Assembly (NCBI GenBank): GCA_019416425.1
Contig: DXXK01000014.1
Span: forward strand, 1 to 36,790
Reading direction: 5' to 3'
Source: Bacteroidales bacterium
Lineage (GTDB): Bacteria; Bacteroidota; Bacteroidia; Bacteroidales; Muribaculaceae
DNA: 36,790 nucleotides
The position numbers were made by a program, and so were the translations under genes. Every line of letters starts with the position of its first letter. The stretch's first letter is position 1. Shown here in pieces: positions 1 to 8,115 of the stretch. A model generated the notes under the pieces. The model had not been told where the DNA came from and made no database searches. It saw only the letters and a list, made by a program, of their open reading frames with translations.

Positions 1-2
1 AC

Positions 3-638
3 ATCATCCCGGGCAACAACGAGAAACACTACACCCTGGTGCTCCCCTCGCAGCAGATCAACGCCTACCTGATGAGCCAGGAGGAAATACGTGACTACGA
101 GGCCGAGAAATACGCCCGTCGCGTCGTGGCCGAGCCGGGTGCCGAGCCCGACTCGCAGATGGCCGCAATCATCGCCCAGGAGGACCAGCTGACGCTGGCC
201 AACCAGAATCACAACCAGCTGGACGACCTGCCCGCGCCCAAGAACAGCCAGGAGACCGCCGTGACACGCGACCGCCGCGGACGTCAGCAGCAGCATCTGG
301 AGTCCGACGACCTGGCACAGGCCAACGACAACCCAGCTCCGAGCAAGTGGACCAAGAGTTCGAGCAAGAAGAATTCATCCAGAAACAAGAGCAAAGCCAA
401 GGCCGCGCCCACCTCGCATACCGTCAAGAGCGGCGACAACCTGAGCACCATCGCCAAGAGATACGGCACGACGCTGAGCGAGCTGAAGAAGGCTAACGGA
501 ATCACCGGCGACGGCTCCATGCTGCAGCCCGGCCAGAAGCTGAAGATCCCCGCCAAGAAGTCCGTATCCAAGTCCAAATCAGGCTCCAAGTCCAGGTCCA
601 AGTCGGGCTCCAAGTCCAGAAAGAAGCGTCGTCGTTAA
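3..638 (+). CDS. LysM-domain lytic transglycosylase (MltD-like), 3' part only
   Basis: The reading frame is open from the window edge, so the N-terminal catalytic domain is missing; 211 residues are visible. Nucleotides 415-549 encode one LysM domain (SHTVKSGDNLSTIAKRYGTT, then an NGI...L.PGQKLKIP ending), which binds peptidoglycan glycan strands. Ahead of it is a low-complexity, charged linker. After it comes a strongly basic Ser/Lys/Arg tail ending RKKRRR. In Bacteroidales this arrangement is typical of membrane-bound lytic murein transglycosylase D, a periplasmic or outer-membrane enzyme that cleaves peptidoglycan; that assignment rests on the C-terminal part only. A GTG at 39 could be mistaken for a start, but the frame continues upstream of it. 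tsaE follows after 14 bases, so the two may be cotranscribed. Confidence 0.75.
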   Translation: MIPGNNEKHYTLVLPSQQINAYLMSQEEIRDYEAEKYARRVVAEPGAEPDSQMAAIIAQEDQLTLANQNHNQLDDLPAPKNSQETAVTRDRRGRQQQHLESDDLAQANDNPAPSKWTKSSSKKNSSRNKSKAKAAPTSHTVKSGDNLSTIAKRYGTTLSELKKANGITGDGSMLQPGQKLKIPAKKSVSKSKSGSKSRSKSGSKSRKKRRR

Positions 639-652
639 GCAGTCGTCAGGCA

Positions 653-1078
653 ATGGATATGGAATACACAGTATCGTGCCTTGAGGGGCTGCCGGAGGCA
701 GCAGCATGGCTGATCCGTCAGCTAGGCGACCGGCGCGTCGTGGCATTCGAGGCCCCGATGGGCGCGGGCAAGACAACCCTGATCGCCGAGATGGCACGCC
801 AGTTAGGTTGCGTCGACGCAGCCAACTCCCCCACCTTCAGCATAGTCAACAACTACACCGTCCCCGGCGGCAAGCCGGTCTTCCACTTCGACTTCTACCG
901 TCTGGAGGACCCGGCGGCCGTGGCCGACATCGGCATCTACGACTATCTGGATTCAGGCTCGTGGTGCCTGATGGAGTGGCCCCGGGTGGCTTTGCCCTTC
1001 CTGCCGCACGACACCGCGCTGGTACGCATAGCCGTAGGATCCGACGGAGCCAGGACCATAGCCCTGCTCAACGTTTAG
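653..1078 (+). CDS. tsaE: tRNA threonylcarbamoyladenosine biosynthesis ATPase TsaE
   Basis: A 141-residue protein of normal family length. It has the P-loop APMGAGKTT at residues 34-42, the SPTFSIVN segment at about 59-66, HFDFYRL at 78-84 and EWP at 108-110, the diagnostic TsaE order. TsaE is the ATPase partner of TsaB and TsaD in cytoplasmic synthesis of N6-threonylcarbamoyladenosine at position 37 of ANN-decoding tRNAs. Two in-frame ATGs (653 and 659) are possible starts; the first is taken. It sits between a murein hydrolase and birA on the same strand. The 46-base gap to birA contains no clear terminator. Confidence 0.95.
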   Translation: MDMEYTVSCLEGLPEAAAWLIRQLGDRRVVAFEAPMGAGKTTLIAEMARQLGCVDAANSPTFSIVNNYTVPGGKPVFHFDFYRLEDPAAVADIGIYDYLDSGSWCLMEWPRVALPFLPHDTALVRIAVGSDGARTIALLNV

Positions 1079-1124
1079 GAGCGGCTGACGAATCAAACAG
1101 TCAATATCTTAACACTGATAGGAA

Positions 1125-2039
1125 TTGAATTACGTATTCTTAGACACCACTGACTCCACGATGAGCTACAGCGCGGCGCACCAGTCGGAGCTTCAGGACA
1201 TGACGATGGTTGTGGCGCACCGGCAGGAGTCGGGGCGCGGCCAGCGCGGCAACAGCTGGGAGTCCGAGCCGGGCCGTAACCTGACCGTCACCCTGTTTCA
1301 CCGTCCGGAGGAAACGGTCCCCGAGTCCGCAATGCCTCCCCAAGGCGAGGAAACGGCCCCCGAGTCCGCAATGCCTCCACAAGGCGAGGAAACGGTCTCC
1401 GAGTCCGCAATGCCTCCCCAAGGCGAGGGAACGGTCTCCGAGTCCGCAATGCCTCCCCAGGAATTGGCTGTTTCGTCGGCGGGGCGTGTGCAGCACGCCC
1501 GTCTCTCGCTCGCCGAGCGGCAGTTCCGCATCAGCATGGCCACGGCCCTGGGCGTTGCCGACACGCTGGGCCGATTCGGCATCCCGGCCATGGTGAAGTG
1601 GGCCAACGACGTCTACATCGGCGACCGCAAGGCGTGCGGCATACTGATAGAGCACACCGTGATGGGAAGCCGCATCGAAAACAGCCGCATCGGCATCGGA
1701 CTGAACGTCAACCAGACGGTGTTTCTGTCGGACGCACCGAATCCGGTCAGCATGTGCCAGGCCGCCGGACATGAATTCGAGCTGGCCATGGTGCTGGAGA
1801 CACTGTCGGCGTGCCTGGAGACACGCCTGCGCCAGCCCTTCGGACAGATATACGCGGACTTCCGCAAGTCACTGTGGCGCCACGACGGCGCGTTCCACAC
1901 CTTCCGCATGAGGCAGGGAGACAGGGAACACTTCGAAGCCTGCATCCGCGATGTCCGCAGCGACGGGCCTCTGGTACTGGTCACTCCACAAGGCGACGAG
2001 CGGAGTTTTTATTTCAAGGAAATCGAGTTTATTCTTTGA
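1125..2039 (+). CDS. birA: biotin--[acetyl-CoA-carboxylase] ligase, monofunctional, with internal repeat insertion
   Basis: This enzyme activates biotin with ATP and attaches it to a lysine of biotin carboxyl carrier domains. Visible family motifs are DSTM near residue 10, the biotinyl-AMP loop GRGQRGNSW at 37-45, KWANDVYIGDRKACGILIE at about 158-176 and GIGLNVNQ at about 190-197. There is no N-terminal helix-turn-helix, so this is a ligase without the E. coli repressor function. The start is a TTG: an in-frame stop lies two codons upstream, and the next ATG (1161) would delete the conserved DST segment. Residues 62-112 are a 13-residue tandem repeat absent from ordinary BirA; it lies between the strand after the GRG loop and the next helix, where a surface loop is expected. 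The total of 304 residues exceeds the usual 240-270 because of it. Confidence 0.93.
   Translation: MNYVFLDTTDSTMSYSAAHQSELQDMTMVVAHRQESGRGQRGNSWESEPGRNLTVTLFHRPEETVPESAMPPQGEETAPESAMPPQGEETVSESAMPPQGEGTVSESAMPPQELAVSSAGRVQHARLSLAERQFRISMATALGVADTLGRFGIPAMVKWANDVYIGDRKACGILIEHTVMGSRIENSRIGIGLNVNQTVFLSDAPNPVSMCQAAGHEFELAMVLETLSACLETRLRQPFGQIYADFRKSLWRHDGAFHTFRMRQGDREHFEACIRDVRSDGPLVLVTPQGDERSFYFKEIEFIL
1308..1460 (+). repeat. 39-bp in-frame tandem repeat inside birA (3.9 copies)
   Basis: Units start at 1308, 1347, 1386 and 1425, the last one base triplet short. Each encodes a variant of EETVPESAMPPQG. Copies differ by a few substitutions (gtc/gcc, ccc/tcc, cct ccc/cct cca, gaa/gga). The period is a multiple of three, so gain or loss of a unit would keep the frame. 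Confidence 0.95.
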
Positions 2040-2046
2040 TTTTTAC

Positions 2047-2054
2047 TAATTTTG
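2047..2054 (+). promoter_or_regulatory. Bacteroidota -7 promoter element before the UPF0104-type gene
   Basis: TAATTTTG matches the Bacteroidota -7 consensus TAnnTTTG exactly and lies in a short AT-rich gap after birA. I see no good -33 TTTG at the usual 19-21 base spacing. Transcription would begin close to the ATG at 2060, giving a nearly leaderless mRNA. Confidence 0.5.
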
Positions 2055-2059
2055 CAACC

Positions 2060-3133
2060 ATGAGTGGAAAATCATTGAATCTGCGCAAGCTGGGAGGGTA
2101 TCTGGTACGGTGGCTGCTGCCGCTGGCCCTGACGGTGCTTCTGGTGGCCTACATGTTCCGCAAGGTTGACTTCGCCGAGATGTGGCGGCTGATGCGTCAC
2201 GGCGTGGACTACTGGTGGATCCTGCTGGCCATGGCCCTGAGCGTGGTGAGCCACATCATCCGTGCGGCACGCTGGCGCATCCAGCTGCGCGCCCTGGGCA
2301 TCCGTCCTCCGTTCATGGCACTGTGCTGCAGCATCTTCGGCACATATGCGCTGAACCTGCTGTTCCCCCGTCTGGGCGAGGTGTGGCGCTGCACCTACAT
2401 CGCGCAGCGCGAGCACGTCTCGTTCACCGAGGTATTAGGCTCAATGATCGCCGAACGCCTTACCGACACCCTATCCGCTGCCCTCCTGACCCTGCTGGCG
2501 TTCATCCTAGCCACTCCGGCCATCGAGGCCTTCCTGATCAAGTATCCTATCGGCCAGGGAATGGTGGGCATGCTCGGCAACCCCTGGTTCTGGTCCGCGG
2601 TGGCTGCCGTATGCGTCATCACCTGGGCCGTGTTCCGTTTCGGCCGCGAATGGAGTCCTGTGGCCAAGACCTCGGAATGGATCCGCAATATGTGGCGCGG
2701 ATTCGCCGTCATAACAAGTATGCGGGGCAAATGGCGGTTCCTGTTCCTGTCGGTGGCCATCTGGACGTGTTACTACATCCAGCTGTATGTGGCGTTCTTC
2801 GCATTCGGTTTCACGCGCAACCTGTGCACCCCGGAGCTGGCATGGGGGTTGGTGCCCTGCCTGGTGGCCTTCGTGTTCGGCGCGCTGGCCATGGCCATTC
2901 CCAGCAACGGCGGCCTGGGGCCCTGGAACATCGCAATCATATTCGGTCTGGCAATCTACGGCGTTTCCGAAGCCCAGGGCACAGCATTCTCCATGCTGCA
3001 GTGGTCCGGCCAGACCGTGATGCTGATCCTGCTGGGAATTTTCACTATGATCTACATCTCCGTGTCCAGGACCGGCCGGGACGCTTCCCTGCCGCAGCCC
3101 GACGGAGACCCGACACTTAACAGTCAAAAATAA
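2060..3133 (+). CDS. Lysylphosphatidylglycerol synthase TM region/UPF0104 family integral membrane protein
   Basis: A 357-residue protein with about eight hydrophobic segments, beginning MSGKSLNLRKLGGY; the first TM segment is near residues 14-32. It has features of the flippase-like TM region of MprF and the stand-alone UPF0104 family: an early amphipathic AARWRIQL stretch, then PRLGEVWR, followed by AERLTDTLSA, and late in the protein a glycine-rich PSNGGLGPWN loop. Only the membrane part is present, with no C-terminal aminoacyl transferase domain, so lysyl-PG synthesis itself is not supported; a lipid transport role is inferred from the family. The ATG at 2060 is chosen because it begins just after a promoter-like box, although the frame is open further upstream into birA. 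Four bases separate its stop from the next gene. Confidence 0.85.
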   Translation: MSGKSLNLRKLGGYLVRWLLPLALTVLLVAYMFRKVDFAEMWRLMRHGVDYWWILLAMALSVVSHIIRAARWRIQLRALGIRPPFMALCCSIFGTYALNLLFPRLGEVWRCTYIAQREHVSFTEVLGSMIAERLTDTLSAALLTLLAFILATPAIEAFLIKYPIGQGMVGMLGNPWFWSAVAAVCVITWAVFRFGREWSPVAKTSEWIRNMWRGFAVITSMRGKWRFLFLSVAIWTCYYIQLYVAFFAFGFTRNLCTPELAWGLVPCLVAFVFGALAMAIPSNGGLGPWNIAIIFGLAIYGVSEAQGTAFSMLQWSGQTVMLILLGIFTMIYISVSRTGRDASLPQPDGDPTLNSQK

Positions 3134-3137
3134 GGAA

Positions 3138-3716
3138 ATGGCATTCAACGAAGATAATGACAATGACTACTTCGAGGAGGAATATGTCCCCGAGGAGCCC
3201 AAGAAACCGAAGGAGCCGAAGAAGCCGGCTCTGAAACCGGAGGACCCGCGCTACTGGGACGAGCCCGAGCCGGAGTTCGAGCACCTGCGGCCGGAGCGCC
3301 CCACGCGCATCTGGCTCTGGGTGGCCCTGTGCGGCGTCATCGTGGGCCTACTCTACGCCGGATGGCTCTACGTGGTGAGCCCTGCCGCCACCAACGCCGT
3401 GACCTACGGTTACATCGAGCAGATAGAGGACCGCGGAGCTCTGTTCAAGACCTACGAGGGCATCCTGCTGCCCTACAAGAACCTGATGGACACAACCCGT
3501 GTCTACGAGGGTGACTTCGTATTCTCCACCGTCAACGACACCACAGCAGTGTTCCTGCGCAAGATGCAGGGCAGCAACCTCCCCGTACGCGTGGAGTACC
3601 GCCGATACCGCACCGCCATGCCCTGGCGCGGCGAGACGAGATGCCTGGTGATCAAGGCGGATTCGGTCAATCCGTCACTGATATTGCCGCCGGACCGTCA
3701 ACCTGCGCTCAACTGA
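3138..3716 (+). CDS. Hypothetical single-pass membrane protein
   Basis: A 192-residue protein of unrecognised function. Residues 1-56 are a very acidic, proline- and lysine-rich cytoplasmic segment with EPKKPKEPKKP. One TM helix spans about residues 57-80, and a soluble domain of about 110 residues follows, probably periplasmic by the positive-inside rule (RPERPTR precedes the helix). That domain contains YGYIEQIEDRGALFKTYEG and a later RVEYRRYR segment, suggesting a small beta-rich fold. It starts four bases after the upstream membrane protein, so the two probably form one transcript and may act together at the inner membrane. No catalytic motif is visible. Confidence 0.75.
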   Translation: MAFNEDNDNDYFEEEYVPEEPKKPKEPKKPALKPEDPRYWDEPEPEFEHLRPERPTRIWLWVALCGVIVGLLYAGWLYVVSPAATNAVTYGYIEQIEDRGALFKTYEGILLPYKNLMDTTRVYEGDFVFSTVNDTTAVFLRKMQGSNLPVRVEYRRYRTAMPWRGETRCLVIKADSVNPSLILPPDRQPALN

Positions 3717-3759
3717 TTGTTATATTGATGGAGACTTATTCGTTATATATAATTATTGA

Positions 3760-4485
3760 ATGATGCGGATTCTGACCATACTGACATTGGCGCTCACGGT
3801 CCTGGCGGCACGTGGCGCCGAGGTGTGCGACTCAGTGTTGACCGTCTCCGGCCCTATCGCCGAGAGTCAGTTCAGCGACCGCGACGATTTCCATACGGTC
3901 CGCATCAGCGGCGCAACCGAGATTCCGGCCTATGCCTTCAACTACTGCTCCAACCTGCGCCGCGTGGAATTGGCCGCCGGTGTGGTCAAGGTGGGCCGCG
4001 GGGCGTTCGCCTGGTGCACCCGGCTGGAGAAGGTCAACCTCCCCGCCTCGCTACGCGACCTGGCCAACGACGCCTTCGCCTATTGCATGTCGCTACGCGA
4101 CGTCAGGATTCCCGACGGCGTGACGCATATCGGCTCCAACTGCTTCTCCTACTGCAAGTCGCTGACCGGCATCGTTCTTCCGTCTGCCGTCCGCGAGCTG
4201 GAGAGCTACTCCTTCAACGAGTGCTCGGCGCTGGTCTCCATATCGCTGCCGCCCAACGACCGCCTGTTAGGCGAGATGATTCTGGCCGGGTGTATCGGAC
4301 TCCGCTCTGTCACCGAGGCCTCGCCGGTTCCCCCTAAGTTCGACTGTTACTCCCAGCTGTTCGACCCCGACGAGTCGGAACGCTTCGACAATGTGGTCCT
4401 GTACGTCCCCGCACGCTCCGTGGAGGCCTACCGCAACGCACGGGGATGGCGTCTGTTCAAGAATATAAAACCCATTAGAATATGA
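3760..4485 (+). CDS. Secreted leucine-rich-repeat protein (BspA/LRR_5 type)
   Basis: A 241-residue protein. A signal peptide covers about residues 1-20 (MMRILTILTLALTVLAARGA). Five to six repeats of about 23 residues follow, of the pattern aFxxCxxLxxVxLPxxvxxIgxxAF, for example AFAYCMSLRDVRIPDG. This is the BspA-like LRR_5 type common in secreted and surface proteins of Bacteroidales, usually linked to adhesion or protein binding. No T9SS tail or lipoprotein box is visible, so the final location is unclear. ATG codons at 3760 and 3763 are equivalent starts. The last codons overlap the next gene by four bases (ATGA), an odd pairing of an exported protein with a cytoplasmic dehydrogenase. Confidence 0.85.
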   Translation: MMRILTILTLALTVLAARGAEVCDSVLTVSGPIAESQFSDRDDFHTVRISGATEIPAYAFNYCSNLRRVELAAGVVKVGRGAFAWCTRLEKVNLPASLRDLANDAFAYCMSLRDVRIPDGVTHIGSNCFSYCKSLTGIVLPSAVRELESYSFNECSALVSISLPPNDRLLGEMILAGCIGLRSVTEASPVPPKFDCYSQLFDPDESERFDNVVLYVPARSVEAYRNARGWRLFKNIKPIRI

Positions 4486-5687
4486 AAGTACTGATCATCG
4501 GCGCCGGTGGCGTCGGAACCGTAGTGGCCCATAAGTGTGCCGAACATCCTGATGTCTTCACGGAGATAGTGCTGGCATCGCGTACCAAGAGCAAGTGCGA
4601 CGTCATTGCCGCCAACATCAAGAAGCGTCATGGCGTGGAGGTAGTCACGGACTGCGTCGACGCCGACGTCGTGCCCCAGATCGTTGAGCTGTTCAACCGT
4701 CACCGCCCCGACATCTGCATCAACGTGGCGCTGCCCTACCAGGACCTGACCATCATGGAGGCATGCCTCCAGGCCGGCGTCAACTATCTGGACACCGCCA
4801 ACTACGAGCCCAAGGACGAGGCTCACTTCGAGTACAGCTGGCAGTGGGCGTTCCGCGAGCGCTTCGAGAAGGCCGGACTGACCGCCATCCTGGGCTGCGG
4901 ATTCGACCCGGGTGTCAGCGCCGTCTTCACCGCCTACGCCGCCAAGCATCATTTCAGCGAGATGCAGACCCTGGACATCGTGGACTGCAACGGCGGCAAC
5001 CACGGCAAGGCTTTCGCCACCAACTTCAACCCGGAGATCAACATCCGCGAGATTACCCAGAAAGGCCGCTACTGGCAGGACGGCAAATGGGTGGAGACCG
5101 AGAACCTGGAGATCCACAAACCGTTGACATACCCCAACATCGGCGTACGCGAGAGCTACCTGCTCTACCACGAGGAGCTGGAGAGCCTGGTGCAGAACTT
5201 CCCCACCATCCGCCGCGCCCGCTTCTGGATGACATTCGGACAGGAGTATCTGACGCATCTGCGCGTCATCCAGGACATAGGCATGGCCCGCATCGACCCC
5301 GTGATGTACAACGGTCAGGAGATCATCCCCATCCAGTTCCTGAAGGCCGTGCTGCCCGACCCCGGAACCCTTGGCGAGAACTATACCGGCGAGACCTCCA
5401 TCGGCTGCCGCATCTCCGGACTGGACAAGGAGGGCAAGCCCTCCACCTACTACATTTACAACAACTGTCCGCACCATCAGGCATATCTGGAGACAGGCAC
5501 ACAGGCTGTAAGCTACACCACCGGCGTTCCCGCCATGGTCGGCGCCATGATGTTCCTGACCGGCAAGTGGGTGATGCCCGGCGTCCATAACGTCGAGGAG
5601 TTCGACCCCGATCCCTTCCTGGAGAAGGTGGCCGAGTGCGGCCTCCCCTGGACCGAGATCATCAACGAGGACATCGAGATGGACTGA
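4482..5687 (+). CDS. Saccharopine dehydrogenase family; probable carboxynorspermidine dehydrogenase
   Basis: A 401-residue cytoplasmic NAD(P)-dependent oxidoreductase. The N-terminal Rossmann fold shows VLIIGAGGVGTVVAHKC (GxGxxG at about residues 7-12) and the family pattern NVALPYQDLTIMEACLQAGV near residue 86. The middle has GCGFDPGVSAVFTAYAAKH, and the C-terminal domain has SIGCRISG and YYIYNNC segments. These match the carboxynorspermidine/carboxyspermidine dehydrogenase branch, which reductively condenses aspartate semialdehyde with a diamine in Bacteroidota polyamine synthesis. A true lysine-pathway saccharopine dehydrogenase is less likely at this length, but cannot be excluded. The partner decarboxylase (NspC/CASDC) is not in the window. 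The start overlaps the LRR gene by four bases and a strong hairpin follows the stop. Confidence 0.85.
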   Translation: MKVLIIGAGGVGTVVAHKCAEHPDVFTEIVLASRTKSKCDVIAANIKKRHGVEVVTDCVDADVVPQIVELFNRHRPDICINVALPYQDLTIMEACLQAGVNYLDTANYEPKDEAHFEYSWQWAFRERFEKAGLTAILGCGFDPGVSAVFTAYAAKHHFSEMQTLDIVDCNGGNHGKAFATNFNPEINIREITQKGRYWQDGKWVETENLEIHKPLTYPNIGVRESYLLYHEELESLVQNFPTIRRARFWMTFGQEYLTHLRVIQDIGMARIDPVMYNGQEIIPIQFLKAVLPDPGTLGENYTGETSIGCRISGLDKEGKPSTYYIYNNCPHHQAYLETGTQAVSYTTGVPAMVGAMMFLTGKWVMPGVHNVEEFDPDPFLEKVAECGLPWTEIINEDIEMD

Positions 5688-5695
5688 TAACCATG

Positions 5696-5729
5696 CGGCC
5701 GTCCAGTCTCCACGGGGACTGAACGGCCG
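5696..5729 (+). terminator. Hairpin after the dehydrogenase gene
   Basis: Arms 5696-5708 and 5717-5729 pair 12 of 13 bases around an 8-base loop. It begins 8 bases after the stop codon. There is no T-run, so termination is likely but not certain. Confidence 0.6.
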
Positions 5730-5773
5730 TCATCCAATATAACCCGATAACCAACCTTTCAACAACAACCTTT

Positions 5774-8080
5774 ATGAATCCGATAGTCATGATGGCAGCC
5801 GTGCTGGCCGCCAACACAACCGTCATAGACACCCCGCAGGGTGTGGTGGCCGTTACCCCCGTCGAGGGTAACGGCTTCACCATATCCCGTCCGGCACCGG
5901 GGCAGAATGCTCCGGAAGTGTTCAACTCCGTCCGTCCCCGCAGCTGGAACGATGCCCGCGTATGGGCGTTCCAGGGCAAAGGCTACACCCTGTACATAGA
6001 CCGTTCCAACGGCGCGGCGCACTTCGTCACGCTGCAGGGCGACACGCTGCTGTCGGAGACCGCTCCGATGAAGTTCCGCCACAACGGCGCCGGCTTCTAT
6101 GGCGCCGGCGAGCGCGGCCACAGCCTGCGTCTCAACGGTGACACCCTGGTGCAGTACAACCGCCCGAATTACGGCTACGGCGAGGGTGACCCGCGCATCA
6201 GCCAGATGGGAATCACCATGCCGTATCTGCTGTCGGACCGAGGTTACGGCCTGCTGTTCAACGATGACTCCAAGTCCTGGATAGCGTTCCCGCAGGAGGA
6301 TGTGGTGACCTACACCACCGTCAGCCGCCAGCCTGTATCCTATACCTTCATCGGTGGCTCCGACATGCCCGAGACCGTGGAGAATTTCACCCGCATCGCG
6401 GGCCGTCAGGATCTGCCTCCCTTCTGGGCTCTTGGCTACATAACCTCCAAATACGGTTACCATACCGACAAGGAGGCATTAGGGGCCATCGACTCGCTCA
6501 GGAACGCCGGATATCCGGTGGACGGCATTGTCTTCGACCTGTATTGGTACGGCAAGGAAACCGACATGGGACGCCTGGAGTGGAACCGAGACCAGTTCCC
6601 CGATCCGCAGGCCATGCTGGACTCCATGAAGCGCATGCACGTCAATCCGGTGCTGATACATCAGCCCTACATCAACCAGACCGGTGCGCTGGACAACTAC
6701 AAGTCATTCCGCGACAAGGGTCTGCTGACCCGCGACTCGGCCGGAAAGACCGCCGATGTCCACACCTGGGTGGGCGATGCCGGAATGTTCGACATGGCGC
6801 AGCCTGCCACCCGCCAGTGGCTGTGGAACCGTCTGCACGGCCTCACGGCCCAGGGAGTGTCGGGCTGGTGGGGAGACCTGGGCGAGCCTGAGGTGCACCC
6901 CGACAATATCCTGCATGCCAACGGTCTGGGAACCGTGGACTACCACAACCGTTACGGCAACGACTGGAGCCGGATGATCTACGAGGGCCTGCGCCGCGAT
7001 TTCCCGGAGATGCGTCCTTTCCTGCTGATGCGTGGAGGCACCACAGGCCTGCAACAGTACTCGGTATTCCCCTGGACGGGCGATGTGGCGCGCTCCTGGG
7101 AGGGCCTGCAGCCGCAGATCAAGCTGTTCCTGAACTCGGGTCTGTCGGGCCTGGGCTATATGAGCTCGGACATCGGCGGTTTCGCCGTTGACAAGTCGCA
7201 CCCCAGCGACCCGGAGCTGTACGTGCGCTGGATGCAGTTGGGTGTGTTCAATCCTGTGTTGCGCACGCACGCGCAGTATATGCCTGAGCCTTACCACTAT
7301 CCGAAGGAGAGTAAGATTCTGCTGGATTTGGTGAAGATGCGTTATCGCTGGCTGCCTTACAACTATACGCTGGCATACGAGAACGCTGCGTACGGTCAGC
7401 CGCTGGCGCGTCCGCTGAATTACTATTCTAATGAGCCTGCGGCCGAGGATGAGTATTACTGGGGCAGCGAGGTTTTGGTGGCTCCGGTGATGAAGGCAGG
7501 TGCCAAAACACGCAAGGTTCTGTTCCCGCAGGCCGGCACCACATGGATCGACTGGTTTACCGGTCGCCGTTACAAGGGTGGTTCGTCGGCCAACGTGCCT
7601 GTGACGTTGAGCACTTTCCCGTTGTTTGTCAAGGCCGGCGCCTTCATTCCGCAGTATGACCGCCCCATCGACAATGTCACCGAGTACGATCCGGCCTATC
7701 TGACGGTAAGGTATTTCGCTGACACGAAGCCGAGCCAGTATGTGCTGTTTGACGACAACCGTCTGTCGCCCACGTCGTTGAAGGACCATCAATATATTCT
7801 GACCACCTTCAAGGCCGACGGCAAGGGAACCTTTACCATCAGTCCGGTCGGCACCTATGCCGAGGCTCCGAAAGTCCGTCACCTGACCCTTCAGCTGATC
7901 GGCGTGTCCCGTCCGGCCAAGATCGTGACGGCAACCGACGGCGCGACAGCAGCCAAGGCTTCAGCCACGGCGACCCCGGCAGGCACCTCGCTCCCCTTCA
8001 CCTACGACGCACGCACCCGCACGGTGACCCTCACCCTGGACCTCGCGGCCCGCACACCTCTCTCCTTCACCCTGAAGTAA
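5774..8080 (+). CDS. Glycoside hydrolase family 31 (alpha-glucosidase/transglucosidase)
   Basis: A 768-residue enzyme. The N-terminal beta-sandwich (about 1-210) contains GFYGAGERG, and the (beta/alpha)8 barrel contains FDLYWYGKETDMG. The predicted nucleophile is D368 in GWWGDLGEPE and the predicted acid/base is D437 in FPWTGDVARSW, placed by comparison with GH31. The short DLGEPE form of the nucleophile motif resembles GH31 members acting on alpha-1,4-glucans, including 4-alpha-glucosyltransferases, but specificity cannot be read from sequence here. Distal beta domains follow from about residue 560 to the end. The N-terminus (MNPIVMMAAVLAANTTV) is a weak signal peptide; periplasmic location is inferred. 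No SusC/SusD genes are nearby, so it is not in a visible polysaccharide utilisation locus. Codons between about 7230 and 7650 end in T or G more often than elsewhere in the gene. Confidence 0.92.
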   Translation: MNPIVMMAAVLAANTTVIDTPQGVVAVTPVEGNGFTISRPAPGQNAPEVFNSVRPRSWNDARVWAFQGKGYTLYIDRSNGAAHFVTLQGDTLLSETAPMKFRHNGAGFYGAGERGHSLRLNGDTLVQYNRPNYGYGEGDPRISQMGITMPYLLSDRGYGLLFNDDSKSWIAFPQEDVVTYTTVSRQPVSYTFIGGSDMPETVENFTRIAGRQDLPPFWALGYITSKYGYHTDKEALGAIDSLRNAGYPVDGIVFDLYWYGKETDMGRLEWNRDQFPDPQAMLDSMKRMHVNPVLIHQPYINQTGALDNYKSFRDKGLLTRDSAGKTADVHTWVGDAGMFDMAQPATRQWLWNRLHGLTAQGVSGWWGDLGEPEVHPDNILHANGLGTVDYHNRYGNDWSRMIYEGLRRDFPEMRPFLLMRGGTTGLQQYSVFPWTGDVARSWEGLQPQIKLFLNSGLSGLGYMSSDIGGFAVDKSHPSDPELYVRWMQLGVFNPVLRTHAQYMPEPYHYPKESKILLDLVKMRYRWLPYNYTLAYENAAYGQPLARPLNYYSNEPAAEDEYYWGSEVLVAPVMKAGAKTRKVLFPQAGTTWIDWFTGRRYKGGSSANVPVTLSTFPLFVKAGAFIPQYDRPIDNVTEYDPAYLTVRYFADTKPSQYVLFDDNRLSPTSLKDHQYILTTFKADGKGTFTISPVGTYAEAPKVRHLTLQLIGVSRPAKIVTATDGATAAKASATATPAGTSLPFTYDARTRTVTLTLDLAARTPLSFTLK

Positions 8081-8084
8081 CCCA

Positions 8085-8102
8085 CCCCTGCCGGGGCAGG
8101 GG
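8085..8102. terminator. GC-rich hairpin after GH31
   Basis: CCCCTGCC (8085-8092) pairs perfectly with GGCAGGGG (8095-8102), five bases after the GH31 stop. The loop is only two bases as drawn. Confidence 0.4.
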
Positions 8103-8115
8103 TCCGACAACGTAG

